A stretch of 64,000 nt of DNA, taken from the NCBI GenBank assembly GCA_003228115.1, contig QEVV01000002.1, positions 372,001-436,000 on the forward strand. The letters are read 5' to 3'. Shown one piece after another: positions 27,999 to 36,883 of the stretch. Position 1 is the first letter of the stretch, and every line of letters begins with the position of its first letter. The DNA is from Chloroflexota bacterium. Lineage in GTDB: Bacteria; Chloroflexota; Dehalococcoidia; Lucifugimonadales; SAR202-VII-2. The notes below the pieces were generated by a model that saw nothing but the letters and a program-made list of their open reading frames with translations, did no database searches and was not told the origin of the DNA. Made by a program: the position numbers and the translations under genes.

Positions 27999-29066
27999 AT
28001 GGCGGCAACGGAAGTACTCGACTGTGATGGACATCTCATTGAGTCCATCCCTGAACTCGCTGAATATATGGAACCTGCCATCCGGAAGGTGGCCACGGCC
28101 CCAAGCCGGCAGCGGATGGGCGTGTTTCCCAGCCTGGACGCGATTCACTACCCCAACGTTCCAGAACTGGAAGATGCGAGTCCCAAGGAGCTCATAAGGG
28201 CTAGCGACGGGCGCCCTGGCTCCGGTGAGGACATCTCTGAATTCCTCAAGAAGACCGGCATTGGCACTACAGTGCTCTATCCCTCCGAGGGCCTCTCGGT
28301 TGGCTTCATCCAGGCCACTGACTATGCCGTTCGTCTGTGCCGGGCTTACAACGACTACGTCGCCGACCGCTTCCGCAGGGTAGACCCCGGTCTCCGGCCG
28401 GTGGCCCTCATCCCTATGGGGGACCCCAAAGCCGCCGCGACAGAGTTGCGGAGGGCCGTAAGAGAACTGGACCTGCCTGGGGCAATGCTGCCTTCAACCG
28501 GTCTCCCGCTCCACTTGGGCCACGAGTTCTACTGGCCCGTTTACGAAGAGGCTGCCGACTTGGGCTGTTTCTTGGGCGTTCACGGGGGCTCTAATTGGGG
28601 CCTTGGCATCAGCACTTTCAAGAGCAACGCGGCTTCGCATGTTCTTCATCACCCCGTACCACTGATGTACGCCATTGTCTCCTTCATCTACGACGGACTG
28701 TTCGACCGGCTGCCCGACCTCCGGATCGCCTTCCTAGAGGGCGGCTGCGCCTGGACCGTCATGCTGTTGGACCGGATGGCCCGCGACGAGGAGTACCGGC
28801 TGGGGGGGACAACAAAGCGGCAGCTTTCCGACTATTTGACGAGCGGACAGGTGCTGATTGGCTGTGAGGGTGACGACAAGAGCCTCCCTTACCTGGCCAA
28901 ACGCTTGGGCATAGAGCCATTCGCCTACTCAACAGACTACCCCCACGAAGTGGACCTTCCGGCAGCGCAGCAAATGATCCGCAACACCTGGGATCACGAA
29001 GAGTTGACCCAGGGCGAAAAGGAAGCAGTGCTCGCCGGAAACGCAAAGAAGTTCCTGCGCCTGTAG
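27999..29066 (+). CDS. Amidohydrolase_2 family protein (ACMSD-like)
   Basis: A metal-dependent TIM-barrel hydrolase or decarboxylase of 355 residues in the amidohydrolase_2 (ACMSD-related) family. The N-terminal metal motif is DCDGHLIES, the barrel His is in LGVHGGSN, a second His lies in ASHVLHHP, and the C-terminal catalytic Asp is in YSTDYPHE. ALIPMGDPKAAATELRRAV is a typical family helix. The ATG at 27999 follows AGGGGGA; the open frame begins 39 bases earlier. It is the first gene of a likely operon with a second amidohydrolase, HyuB, CaiB and thiolase-like genes. The substrate is unknown; non-oxidative decarboxylation or hydrolysis of a cyclic acid is likely. Confidence 0.85.
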   Translation: MAATEVLDCDGHLIESIPELAEYMEPAIRKVATAPSRQRMGVFPSLDAIHYPNVPELEDASPKELIRASDGRPGSGEDISEFLKKTGIGTTVLYPSEGLSVGFIQATDYAVRLCRAYNDYVADRFRRVDPGLRPVALIPMGDPKAAATELRRAVRELDLPGAMLPSTGLPLHLGHEFYWPVYEEAADLGCFLGVHGGSNWGLGISTFKSNAASHVLHHPVPLMYAIVSFIYDGLFDRLPDLRIAFLEGGCAWTVMLLDRMARDEEYRLGGTTKRQLSDYLTSGQVLIGCEGDDKSLPYLAKRLGIEPFAYSTDYPHEVDLPAAQQMIRNTWDHEELTQGEKEAVLAGNAKKFLRL

Positions 29067-29151
29067 CATTGCGGTCCGCGGCACTGCCGCGATCCTGATT
29101 CGTGTCGAGGGACCGAGGCAAGAAGACTCTCGCGAGGCTAAGGAGGGGGAC

Positions 29152-30180
29152 ATGCCAGTCATAGACGCCGACGCCCACGTGGTAGAGACGGAGCGCACCT
29201 GGGAGTTCATCCCGGAGGAAGGTCAGGCCTACAAGCCCGTGCACCTCGTCGGTAAGGACCCCAGCGCTCACAAGAATGAGTACTGGCTGGTTGGAGACAG
29301 GGTCTACGCCAACAACATCAACATTGGTGAAGAAACCCCTGACGCCGCTCGAGAAGCCACTAACATCCAGGCTCGTCTGTCGCATATGGACGAGCTGGGC
29401 GTTGACGTTCATGTCCTGTACCCAACCCTCTTTCTCACCCCCCTGACTACGAAGCCAGAGGTGGATACGGCTCTTTGCCAGGGCTACAACCGGTGGATGG
29501 GCTCCGTCTGGGCACAGGCCCCTGAGAGGCTGCGTTGGCCGGTCGTCCTGCCGCTGTTGGACCTGAACAAGGCGATGGAAGAGCTTCACTACGGTGCCGA
29601 GCATGGCGCCTGCGGTGTTTTTATCCGGGGCATAGAGTCCCAGCACCGCCTCTCCGACCCCCATTGGTTCCCCCTGTACGAAGAGGCTAGCAAGCTGAAT
29701 CTGCCCATTTGCATCCATTCGGCGACGGGCAACTTCCTGGCTTATGACTTATTCACCATCGATTCAGGGTTCCGGGCCTTCAAGCTGGCGGTGGTGGGAG
29801 CCGTCCACGACCTGCTCATGAAGGAGATCCCTGCCAAGTTCCCCGATCTGCGGTGGGTCGTCACGGAGGTTAGTGCCCAGTGGCTTCCCTACGCCCTGAA
29901 CGACCTCAACCTGCGCCTCAAGAAGTTGAACAGGCCAGGCGTCACCAAGAACATTCTGAAAGATAACCAGATGTACATCTCTTGCCAGACGACTGATGAT
30001 TTCAGGAAGATCCTGGAATACGTGGACGAAGACCATCTGGTCTTAGGCACCGACTATGGCCACAACGATACCGCCACTGAGCTTCACGCTCTTCGCAGAC
30101 TGAAGGAAAGCGGCATGGTCGATCCGGCAATCGTCGATAAGATACTTTGGGACAACCCCAAACTAGCGTACGCACTGTAA
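29152..30180 (+). CDS. Amidohydrolase_2 family protein (second in block)
   Basis: A 342-residue member of the same family, clearly diverged from its neighbour. The metal motif is DADAHVVET near the N-terminus, the barrel His is in ICIHSATG, and the C-terminal Asp is in LGTDYGHND. ELGVDVHVLYPTLFL and PLLDLNKAMEELHYG are family-typical. AAGGAGGGGGAC lies just before the ATG. Only 12 bases separate it from the HyuB gene downstream, so they should be co-transcribed and may act on the same compound. Confidence 0.86.
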   Translation: MPVIDADAHVVETERTWEFIPEEGQAYKPVHLVGKDPSAHKNEYWLVGDRVYANNINIGEETPDAAREATNIQARLSHMDELGVDVHVLYPTLFLTPLTTKPEVDTALCQGYNRWMGSVWAQAPERLRWPVVLPLLDLNKAMEELHYGAEHGACGVFIRGIESQHRLSDPHWFPLYEEASKLNLPICIHSATGNFLAYDLFTIDSGFRAFKLAVVGAVHDLLMKEIPAKFPDLRWVVTEVSAQWLPYALNDLNLRLKKLNRPGVTKNILKDNQMYISCQTTDDFRKILEYVDEDHLVLGTDYGHNDTATELHALRRLKESGMVDPAIVDKILWDNPKLAYAL

Positions 30181-30192
30181 GGAGGATTCTCT

Positions 30193-32445
30193 GTGGTTAC
30201 CGCAGCATCAGTACAGTTGGACCCCGTCAAGTATGAAATGTTCCTGCACCGCCTCTGGGCCATTGGCGAGGAGGGACGTACATCTCTCCAGCAGGTAACC
30301 GCCTCACCCATCGTCTCCCAAGGCGGGGAATGCATGAGTTCCTTCTACGATCCCACAGGCGAAATGATTCTCGCCTGCTCGGGCCACCTCCGCTTCGCCG
30401 CGGCCACCTCTGACGCGATCAAGAAGCTCATAGAGTGGTACGCGGAGAGCCCTGGCTTCTACGACGGGGACCAACTCTTCTTCAACGACCCATATATCGC
30501 CGGCGCTCACACCTACGACATGATGATCGTCAAGCCAGTGTTTTGGGATGGGAGTCTGATTGGCTGGCTGGCCTCCAGCATTCACACCGCGGACACTGGC
30601 GGCGTGATGCGCGGGCTCGCCACAGAGATCTTCCACGAGGGCATAAGGATCCAAGGCCTGAAACTTGTTGAGAAGGGCGAGTTTCGAGAGGACGTGTTCC
30701 GCTGCATAACGGAACAGTGTCGGGACCCGGGCTACGTTGGCCTCGACATGAAGTCGATGATTGCCTCCAACAACGTTTGTGGCAAGCGCTACCTGGAGTT
30801 GGTCGAGAAGTTTGGCCTGGAGTTCATCCTGGGCGCCGGACAAAAGATCATCGAGGACTCGGACCGGCTGGCCCGAGCCAAGCTGAGGGGTCTTCCTGAC
30901 GGTACCTGGACGTCCAGAGTCTACGGCACTGCCTGGGACAGGGTTGGGGGCGGTGTGCGGCCCTATGTGACCGTCTGCACCATGACCAAGGAGGACGACG
31001 AAATCTATTTTGATTTCACTGGCTCCAGTCCTCAGATGAACGACACAACGAACTCCACGTTGGCTGGGACTGAAGCCCAGCTTGCAGTGTCTCTCACCGA
31101 CTTTCTCTTCTGGGATGTGCCCTGGAGCGACGGTAAGTTTCATCCAGTACACACCTATGTGCCTGAAGGGAACATCCTGAATTGCACCTTCCCGGCTGCG
31201 TGCGGAGCCGCCCCTGGAGTTGGCGTTAGCGCTAAGATCGCTTCCAGTGAGTGCATCGCCAAGATGCTGTATGCCGGCGGGCATCAGGAAGACATCAACG
31301 CTCCTTGGCAGGGCATCTGGTACTCCGGCGGCCCAGGCTTCTTCTACGGCGGCCACAATCGGGAGGGTCTTGTCACTGCACAGGGTCTCTACGACGGCCA
31401 CGGCGCAGGACTAGGCGCGACGCCGGAGCGCGACGGCGTGCACTGCGGTGGGAACATGAACATCCCGTCCGGCGGCACCAGCGACGTAGAGCGCATTGAG
31501 ATGCAGTACCCCTTCATCTACTTCACGCGGAACCTGCACAGAAACGGTGGAGCACCGGGTAAGTTCTCTGGCGGGGCCGGAAGCTATCGTGTCTACATGA
31601 TCTACGGCTCCCAGGACAGCACGGTCAACTACTCACCCTACGGCTGCATTCCGGAGGGAGCAGGCCTGTTTGGTGGCTATCCGACCGGACTCGGCGGCAT
31701 CCGAGGCGTGTACCACACTGAGGGCGCTTCGATTATGGACCGCATCAAGCGAGAACAGACCCCTATCTGGCCGGAGCTTCTGGAATCCGACGGATGGGGC
31801 AAAGTGGCGCACCCTGAACAGATAGTCGGCAGGGCGGCGCTTCCTGAATATGCAATCGTCGCCGACTTCGTCGCCGGCGGCAGTGGTTACGGCGATCCTC
31901 TGGACCGAGAGCCTTGGAGGGTCGGCAAAGACCTCCTGGAGCGTCTCGTATCCCCTGAGATGGCCCACATGATCTTTGGTGTGGTCGCTGACGCCAAAAC
32001 GGGCGTTGTGGATGAAGAAGGAACACAACAGCTGAGGAACGAGATTCGCAAGGAACGGGTCAGCTCGGGCCAACCCTACAGCGGTGCAACTTCGGCCTTC
32101 GCTGAGGGCTCCATGAGCAACGTTAACTTTGAAACCGTGCTCCGGTTTCACGAGGCCCTCGAAGTAGCAGAGGGCGGCGGCGCCCAGGTGATCCGGTGCG
32201 TTAACTGCAGCCACGTTTTCTGCGGACCGGACGATAACTACAAGCAATTCGCTATCCGCCATATCCAGGAGTTAGAAGACCTGGTGGGCCGTCGGGTACC
32301 GTCTGGAGAGCCGTACAATGGCGTCTTCCAGCAGTACTACTGCCCAGGTTGCGCCGTCCTGCTCCAGACCGACGTTTACTGCGCCCAGGCGACCAATGAT
32401 GAATCGCCGCTTCAGGACTTCTGGCTGACGCCTCAACGGGGCTAG
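30193..32445 (+). CDS. HyuB-type protein with C-terminal acetone-carboxylase-gamma-like domain
   Basis: A 750-residue protein. Residues 1 to about 600 are hydantoinase B/oxoprolinase-like: RLWAIGEEGRTSLQQVTASPIV at the start, FFNDPYIAGAHTYDM, and FDFTGSSPQ, with GAGSYRVYMIYGS and GGSGYGDPLDRE later. The last 85 residues carry two Cys pairs, CVNC (669-672) and CPGC (717-720), plus Cys677 and Cys730, resembling the small zinc-binding gamma subunit of acetone carboxylase. HyuB proteins usually pair with HyuA to spend ATP on carboxylating ketones or opening lactam rings; no hyuA is adjacent. The GTG at 30193 follows GGAGGATT. The fusion and lone HyuB are unusual. Confidence 0.83.
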   Translation: MVTAASVQLDPVKYEMFLHRLWAIGEEGRTSLQQVTASPIVSQGGECMSSFYDPTGEMILACSGHLRFAAATSDAIKKLIEWYAESPGFYDGDQLFFNDPYIAGAHTYDMMIVKPVFWDGSLIGWLASSIHTADTGGVMRGLATEIFHEGIRIQGLKLVEKGEFREDVFRCITEQCRDPGYVGLDMKSMIASNNVCGKRYLELVEKFGLEFILGAGQKIIEDSDRLARAKLRGLPDGTWTSRVYGTAWDRVGGGVRPYVTVCTMTKEDDEIYFDFTGSSPQMNDTTNSTLAGTEAQLAVSLTDFLFWDVPWSDGKFHPVHTYVPEGNILNCTFPAACGAAPGVGVSAKIASSECIAKMLYAGGHQEDINAPWQGIWYSGGPGFFYGGHNREGLVTAQGLYDGHGAGLGATPERDGVHCGGNMNIPSGGTSDVERIEMQYPFIYFTRNLHRNGGAPGKFSGGAGSYRVYMIYGSQDSTVNYSPYGCIPEGAGLFGGYPTGLGGIRGVYHTEGASIMDRIKREQTPIWPELLESDGWGKVAHPEQIVGRAALPEYAIVADFVAGGSGYGDPLDREPWRVGKDLLERLVSPEMAHMIFGVVADAKTGVVDEEGTQQLRNEIRKERVSSGQPYSGATSAFAEGSMSNVNFETVLRFHEALEVAEGGGAQVIRCVNCSHVFCGPDDNYKQFAIRHIQELEDLVGRRVPSGEPYNGVFQQYYCPGCAVLLQTDVYCAQATNDESPLQDFWLTPQRG

Positions 32446-32530
32446 GCTCAGTCTTTAGAGCGTTTGCAACGACTTAAGCTGGGTGCGTCGATCAAGGCGC
32501 ACTTGGATATTCGCGACGAGGAGGAACGGA

Positions 32531-33712
32531 ATGGCTGGTGCCCTCGATGGTGTGAAGGTGGTGGAATTTTCCCGCTACGTCACCGGCCCCTATGCGTCCA
32601 TGCTCCTGGCGGACATGGGTGCGGAGGTTATCAAGGTGGAGACTCGGCCGGGCGGTGACCCTTTCCGGGGATGGGGAGGGCAGGGCTATACGCCCACCTT
32701 TTCCAGCCTTAACCGGCGCAAAAAGAGCATAGCCCTCAACATCCGGGAAAAGGCGGGGCAGGAAGTGCTCCGCAAGCTCCTTGAGTCCGCGGACGTGTTC
32801 ATCGAGAACTTCCGGCCCGGCGTCATGGACAAAATGGGCGTCGGTTACGACCTTATGCATGAGAAGAACCCAGGGCTTATTTATTGCTCTATTTCCGGCT
32901 TCGGCCAGACCGGTCCTTACCGAGACTGGCCCGGCTACGACACAATAGGCCAGGCGATGAGCGGCCTGATGAGCCTGCTCACAGACCCTGAGGACCCCAA
33001 GCCGATGGGGTATTCGCTGTCAGACCACCTAACCGGGTTCTTCGCCTGCTATGGGGTGTTGTCAGCCCTCTACTCGCGGGAGAAGACGGGAAAGGGGCAG
33101 AAGGTGGAAACATCGTTGCTCCAGGCTACGACCTCGTTCATCCAGGAGATGGCGGCAACCCACTTAGCCAGCGGCGAGATCCCGCGCCGGGACACCCGGG
33201 TCCACAACGCACAGGTGTACGCCTTCATGGCTGGAGACGGGAAACCATTTGTCATTCACCTATCGTCCCCACCCAAGTTCTGGCAGGGCCTCACCGTGGC
33301 TGTGGGGATGCCGGAGCTTCAGGAGGACGAGCGGTTCAAGGAGCGGCCAGGACGTCAAACAGGCTACGATGTCTTGCACGGAATATTGGCCGATGTATTT
33401 GCAAAAGATGACCGGGACGTCTGGATCCAGAAGCTTCGGGACAACGACGTACCCTGCTCACCCATGTACAACTTGAAGGAGGTCTTTGAAGACCCTCAGG
33501 TACAACATTTGGGTATGCCGATCGAAGTTGAGCACCCGACTCAGGGCAAGGTACGACTGGCCGGCAGCCCAGTGAACCTGAGTGAGACGCCTGCTACATT
33601 CGACCTTGGGGCCCCTGTCCTGGGCGAACATACCGATGAACTTTTGAGCGGCCTTGGGTACTCCCAGGCTGAGATTGATGAGATGCGTGCCCAGGAGGTA
33701 GTGGAGCCATGA
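32531..33712 (+). CDS. CaiB/BaiF CoA-transferase family III
   Basis: A family III CoA transferase of 393 residues, which moves CoA between carboxylic acids through an Asp-bound intermediate. Typical stretches are LDGVKVVEFSRYVTGPYA, LADMGAEVIKVE, LNRRKKSIALNI, and SGFGQTGPYRDWPGYD, which contains the region of the catalytic Asp. The ATG at 32531 follows GAGGAGGAA. It overlaps the next gene by 4 bases (ATGA). In this block it probably activates an organic acid to its CoA ester for the thiolase-like enzyme. Confidence 0.92.
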   Translation: MAGALDGVKVVEFSRYVTGPYASMLLADMGAEVIKVETRPGGDPFRGWGGQGYTPTFSSLNRRKKSIALNIREKAGQEVLRKLLESADVFIENFRPGVMDKMGVGYDLMHEKNPGLIYCSISGFGQTGPYRDWPGYDTIGQAMSGLMSLLTDPEDPKPMGYSLSDHLTGFFACYGVLSALYSREKTGKGQKVETSLLQATTSFIQEMAATHLASGEIPRRDTRVHNAQVYAFMAGDGKPFVIHLSSPPKFWQGLTVAVGMPELQEDERFKERPGRQTGYDVLHGILADVFAKDDRDVWIQKLRDNDVPCSPMYNLKEVFEDPQVQHLGMPIEVEHPTQGKVRLAGSPVNLSETPATFDLGAPVLGEHTDELLSGLGYSQAEIDEMRAQEVVEP

Positions 33713-34884
33713 GCGACCTGCGTGGGAAGTACGCAATCATAGGGGCGGGCAATAGCCCGCTCGGAAAGGTGCCGGGCGTAGGTTCGCTGGGGCTCTTTGC
33801 CCTGGCCGCCAAGGCAGCCATCGAGGATGCCGGCATTAAGAAAGAGGAGATCGACGGGCTTCTGACCAGGGGCCCGGACGAGATTTATGCCCACCACCAG
33901 CGCATAGGGCAGATGCTGGGCATAAACGCAACGTTCAGCACCTCCACGGACAATGGAGGGGCAAGCCAGCCGCTTGGCGTTGCGCTGGCCTGTATGGCCA
34001 TTGACGCTGGCCTGTGTAACACGGTGTTGGTCGGCTACTCCAGGGACTCCTGGTCCCGCGCCCACCGCAGCGCAGAAGCGAAGATGCGGGTGGCGACCAT
34101 GGACGAGTCCCAGTTGCGAAAGGAGTTTGCTCCTGAGTTTGGCGTCTACGGGGCGGTTATCAACTACGCCTTCGCTGCTCGTCGTCATATGGAGATTTAC
34201 GGCACCACGAAAGAGCAGTACGGCGCAGTGGCCGTCAGCTTCCGCAAGCACGCCATGAAGAACCCGGACGCCATGATGCGGGAGCCTATGTCCATTGAGG
34301 ACTACCTCAACGCCCGTATGATCGTAGACCCGCTGGGTCTCTACGACTGCAGCCTTGTCAGTGACGGCGCAGGTGCTGTCATCGTGACTTCGGCCGAACG
34401 GGCCAAGGACTTGGGGAAGCCGGCGGCCTACGTATTGGGTTTCGGCGTTGGTAACAACTTGCGCGGCTGGCACCACAACGACAACATGATCCACACGGGC
34501 GCAAAGCAGGCCGGAGAGGCCGCTTACAAGATGGCGGGCGTGACCCCTCAGGACATTGACGTTGCTCAGATCTACGACTGCTTCACAGCCATGGTCGTTC
34601 TGCAACTGGAGGACTACGGCTTCTGCAAGAAGGGTGAAGGCGGCGCATTCGCAGCCTCAGGCGCCCTGGACCTAGACGGTGTACTGCCGACGAACACCTC
34701 AGGCGGCCAGCTCTCCGAGGCCCATGTAGAAGGCATCCTCCAGGTCGTTGAGGGAGTACGGCAGATCCGCCACGACTATGGCCCCGATCGACAGGTGAAA
34801 GACGCGAAGTTATGCCTGGTCAGCGGCCACGGCGGCAACACAGTCTGCCAAACAGCTCTGATCCTTGGGAGCGAGCCGGGCTAG
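33709..34884 (+). CDS. Thiolase-like (lipid-transfer/aldolase type) protein
   Basis: A thiolase-fold protein of 391 residues. IIGAGNSPLGK and LAAKAAIEDAGIKKEEIDGLL are typical of SCP2-type thiolases, and the C-terminal SGHGGNT keeps the His loop. At the nucleophile position the sequence reads TDNGGASQPLG, with no Cys, so a Claisen-type thiolase reaction is unlikely. Such Cys-less members often work with a DUF35 OB-fold partner as retro-aldolases (Ltp2 group); no DUF35 gene is next to it. The ATG overlaps the CaiB stop. It ends the block and is followed by a strong terminator. Confidence 0.85.
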   Translation: MSDLRGKYAIIGAGNSPLGKVPGVGSLGLFALAAKAAIEDAGIKKEEIDGLLTRGPDEIYAHHQRIGQMLGINATFSTSTDNGGASQPLGVALACMAIDAGLCNTVLVGYSRDSWSRAHRSAEAKMRVATMDESQLRKEFAPEFGVYGAVINYAFAARRHMEIYGTTKEQYGAVAVSFRKHAMKNPDAMMREPMSIEDYLNARMIVDPLGLYDCSLVSDGAGAVIVTSAERAKDLGKPAAYVLGFGVGNNLRGWHHNDNMIHTGAKQAGEAAYKMAGVTPQDIDVAQIYDCFTAMVVLQLEDYGFCKKGEGGAFAASGALDLDGVLPTNTSGGQLSEAHVEGILQVVEGVRQIRHDYGPDRQVKDAKLCLVSGHGGNTVCQTALILGSEPG

Positions 34885-34910
34885 CATTAGGCCGCACACA
34901 CGCATTTATA

Positions 34911-34951
34911 TAAAGAAGCCCTCCCAGCCAAGGCTGGGAGGGCTTCTTTTA
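34911..34951 (+). terminator. Terminator of the catabolic block
   Basis: An 18-bp stem (arms 34912-34929 and 34932-34949) with a T run, between the thiolase-like gene and the convergent toxin gene. It can act on both strands. Confidence 0.92.
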
Positions 34952-34962
34952 CTTGATGGCTT

Positions 34963-35307
34963 TCAATGTTCCAGACCAAAGCTGAAGCGAAGGGCGGTGT
35001 CAACTTCGGACATCTTCAAGTGGTCTAGCGCTCCAGCCAGTCGGCCGAGGCTGGCTTGGTCGACAGTCTGAACCTGTTCGCACAGAACAGTTCCATCTAG
35101 ACGAAGACCGCTCTCTGCTGCGGTGAAGTGTACGTGGAATGGGTACTGCCGCGGCCGTGGCTGAGAAGTAATGGCCGCAACTATGGTTATGGAGCTAGCT
35201 TGGTTACCGATGTCGTTTTGGATGACTAGGACAGGTCTGAGGCCCGCTTGCACGGAGCCTTGGCCGTCCGGAAGCTGGAGCCAATAGATCTCTCCTCGTC
35301 TAATCAT
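34963..35307 (-). CDS. mazF: MazF/PemK-type endoribonuclease toxin
   Basis: A PemK/MazF-fold mRNA interferase of 114 residues. RRGEIYWLQLPDGQGS, LRPVLVIQND, ITIVAAITSQ and LDGTVLCEQVQTVDQASLG match the family closely, including the strand-loop residues that form the RNA site. The start overlaps the antitoxin gene by 8 bases, as expected for a coupled module. It would cut mRNA when freed from the antitoxin. It lies at the edge of the accessory block. Confidence 0.92.
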   Translation of the reverse strand: MIRRGEIYWLQLPDGQGSVQAGLRPVLVIQNDIGNQASSITIVAAITSQPRPRQYPFHVHFTAAESGLRLDGTVLCEQVQTVDQASLGRLAGALDHLKMSEVDTALRFSFGLEH

Positions 35308-35572
35308 CGGGAGGCTCGGCCCATTCAGTGGCCCGGAGCGTCATCTCGCTGACGGCCGGATATATCTCCTCCGCGAAACGTCGATTCTCTTCAGCGAGTT
35401 CCCTGTAGCCCTCCTCCATTAATGCTTCCAGGCGAGCGCGCTCCTCCTTCTCCAATAGTTCGGCTATGGCGCCACTACGACTTGTGGACCACTCCTGCGC
35501 CAGTTGGTCGGCGAGCTCTAGGAGCTTCTGCGGCAGGCTGACAGTAACTCTAGCGATTTCCCTGGTGGCCAT
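35300..35572 (-). CDS. Antitoxin of MazEF-type module (RHH)
   Basis: A 90-residue antitoxin. Residues 1-45 form a ribbon-helix-helix DNA-binding domain (ARVTVSLPQKLLELADQLAQ, STSRSGAIAELLEKE); the acidic C-terminal half (ALMEEGYRELAEENRRFAEEIYP) is a long helix that should wrap the toxin. It lies upstream of and overlaps the toxin gene, and such antitoxins repress their own promoter. The ATG at 35572 has only a weak GGAT before it. Confidence 0.87.
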   Translation of the reverse strand: MATREIARVTVSLPQKLLELADQLAQEWSTSRSGAIAELLEKEERARLEALMEEGYRELAEENRRFAEEIYPAVSEMTLRATEWAEPPDD

Positions 35573-35655
35573 TTGGTTTCATCCGATGGTGGGGTACTGC
35601 CATCATACCATGCGTATGCACTAGAGTATTACAATCCTGCATCGTCCGAGCTTCC

Positions 35656-36585
35656 CTATTCTGGATGGTTCTTAAGCCAGGCAACGTAGTCGGCAAGGCC
35701 GCGCTCGATGTCGAACTGCGGCTCGAAGCCGATGTCTTGCTTCATGCGGCTCATGTCCATTGCCACATTTGCGCGGCCAGCAGGGCTGAGACCAGGCTGG
35801 AGCTTCAAGTCGAGGTCAGGTTTTAACTTCTTCGCCGCAGCGAGAACATCCTTGTTCTGGACCGAAGTCCCACCACCGATGTTGTAGATACGGTGAGGCA
35901 GGCTGTCCGGCATCATCAGTTCCTGAACAGCGCGGGCACAGTCCTTTACGTGGCACCAGTCGTACTCATCGTCCTCAAAATCGTTGAAGTCGTACTTTTC
36001 ATCTCGGGCGGCCAGGTGGGACAAGCGGCCTGGAAGATTGAACATGCTGTAGTACAGGGGGCCGTAGATGAAGCCCATGCGCAGCGTGATAACGTCGAGC
36101 CCTGTTCGGTCGCCGTAGTGGAGGCCCAGGGTCTCAGTGGCTTTCTTGAAGGCCTCCACCTGCGTCTTGGACTCAATGGGCAGGAGGTCGTCCTCTTGGA
36201 AGGGACCAGACGGTAGGCTCCCGTAGACCAGCGTAGAACTTGCAAGCCCAACGCGCTTCACCCCGAAGATGCGGCCAGCCTCCAGGAGATTGAGCAGCCC
36301 CACGGTGTAAATGCGTACGTCGTTGGTAGGCGTACTGCCGCGTACGGGGGGCGCTACAAGGTTGACGATTCCATCAATCTTGTGCTTTTGCATCACCTCG
36401 AAGAGTTCGTAGGTATTCGTGATGTCCAAGCTCTCCACGAACACACGCTTGCCGAAGTCGTCCTTTAGGAACTCTGGCTCACGGCGGGCGCTGTGCTGAG
36501 AAATAACAACGCTTTCGCCAGCGTCCAGGAAAAACTTGGCTGTGTGTAGGCCGATGAAACCCATGCCACCGGTGATCAAAATCAT
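35656..36585 (-). CDS. Epimerase-like SDR lacking catalytic Tyr (paralog B)
   Basis: A 309-residue paralog of the protein at 26033-26974, sharing MILITGGMGFIGLHTA and RIYNIGGG-type stretches. As in paralog A, the YxxxK position reads TQVEAFKKATETL, with Val in place of Tyr by eye. SKTQVEAF and FIYGPLYYSMFNLPGRLSHL are shared almost word for word between the two. AGGAGG lies seven bases before the ATG at 36585. Two copies with the same loss argue for a selected, possibly different, activity rather than decay. Function is unknown. Confidence 0.82.
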   Translation of the reverse strand: MILITGGMGFIGLHTAKFFLDAGESVVISQHSARREPEFLKDDFGKRVFVESLDITNTYELFEVMQKHKIDGIVNLVAPPVRGSTPTNDVRIYTVGLLNLLEAGRIFGVKRVGLASSTLVYGSLPSGPFQEDDLLPIESKTQVEAFKKATETLGLHYGDRTGLDVITLRMGFIYGPLYYSMFNLPGRLSHLAARDEKYDFNDFEDDEYDWCHVKDCARAVQELMMPDSLPHRIYNIGGGTSVQNKDVLAAAKKLKPDLDLKLQPGLSPAGRANVAMDMSRMKQDIGFEPQFDIERGLADYVAWLKNHPE

Positions 36586-36692
36586 TGGGTGCCTCCTGTG
36601 GTTATTCGGGGATACGAGTGTGGGTTGCCTTAGCGTCCTTGGGATAATACCTTCCGGCAGCATGCCGGGCCAAGGCCGGACCAGTGGAATGC

Positions 36693-36728
36693 GAAAGAGG
36701 GGCGGGCCACTTGGCCCGCCCCGCTTTC
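36693..36728. terminator. GC-rich hairpin, possible terminator
   Basis: An almost perfect stem of about 17 bp (arms 36693-36709 and 36712-36728, one mismatch) with a very short loop. T tracts are weak on both sides. Confidence 0.5.
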
Positions 36729-36826
36729 CAGCGCCTGATGCGCACTTACTTAGGGTTTAGAAGATAGCTCTAGAACATTTGTCGTATGGGCTCCGGAGGC
36801 ACCCCCGGGTGCTTGGCCAAGTCATG

Positions 36827-36867
36827 AAAAAGCCAAGGCCCGTCTGCACGACAGGCCTTAGCTTTTT
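36827..36867 (-). terminator. Terminator of miaB
   Basis: Arms 36827-36840 and about 36853-36866, with one mismatch and a 12-base loop, flanked by A and T runs so that on the minus strand the stem ends in TTTTT. It lies directly after the miaB stop. Confidence 0.75.
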
Positions 36868-36883
36868 GAGGTCGGTTGGGAGG

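Larger units (their letters stand above)
36586..36883. other. Intergenic region with two hairpins
   Basis: 298 bases between miaB and paralog B, both on the minus strand. Two strong inverted repeats are present (36693-36728 and 36827-36867, listed separately). A promoter for paralog B must lie here but no clear boxes were seen. Confidence 0.5.

Noticed and set aside
30304-31401. 365-codon antisense frame across the HyuB gene
   Set aside because: Shadow of a clear coding gene; no ribosome-binding site or family motifs.
33541-34605. 354-codon antisense frame across the thiolase-like gene
   Set aside because: Shadow of a clear coding gene with unlikely composition.
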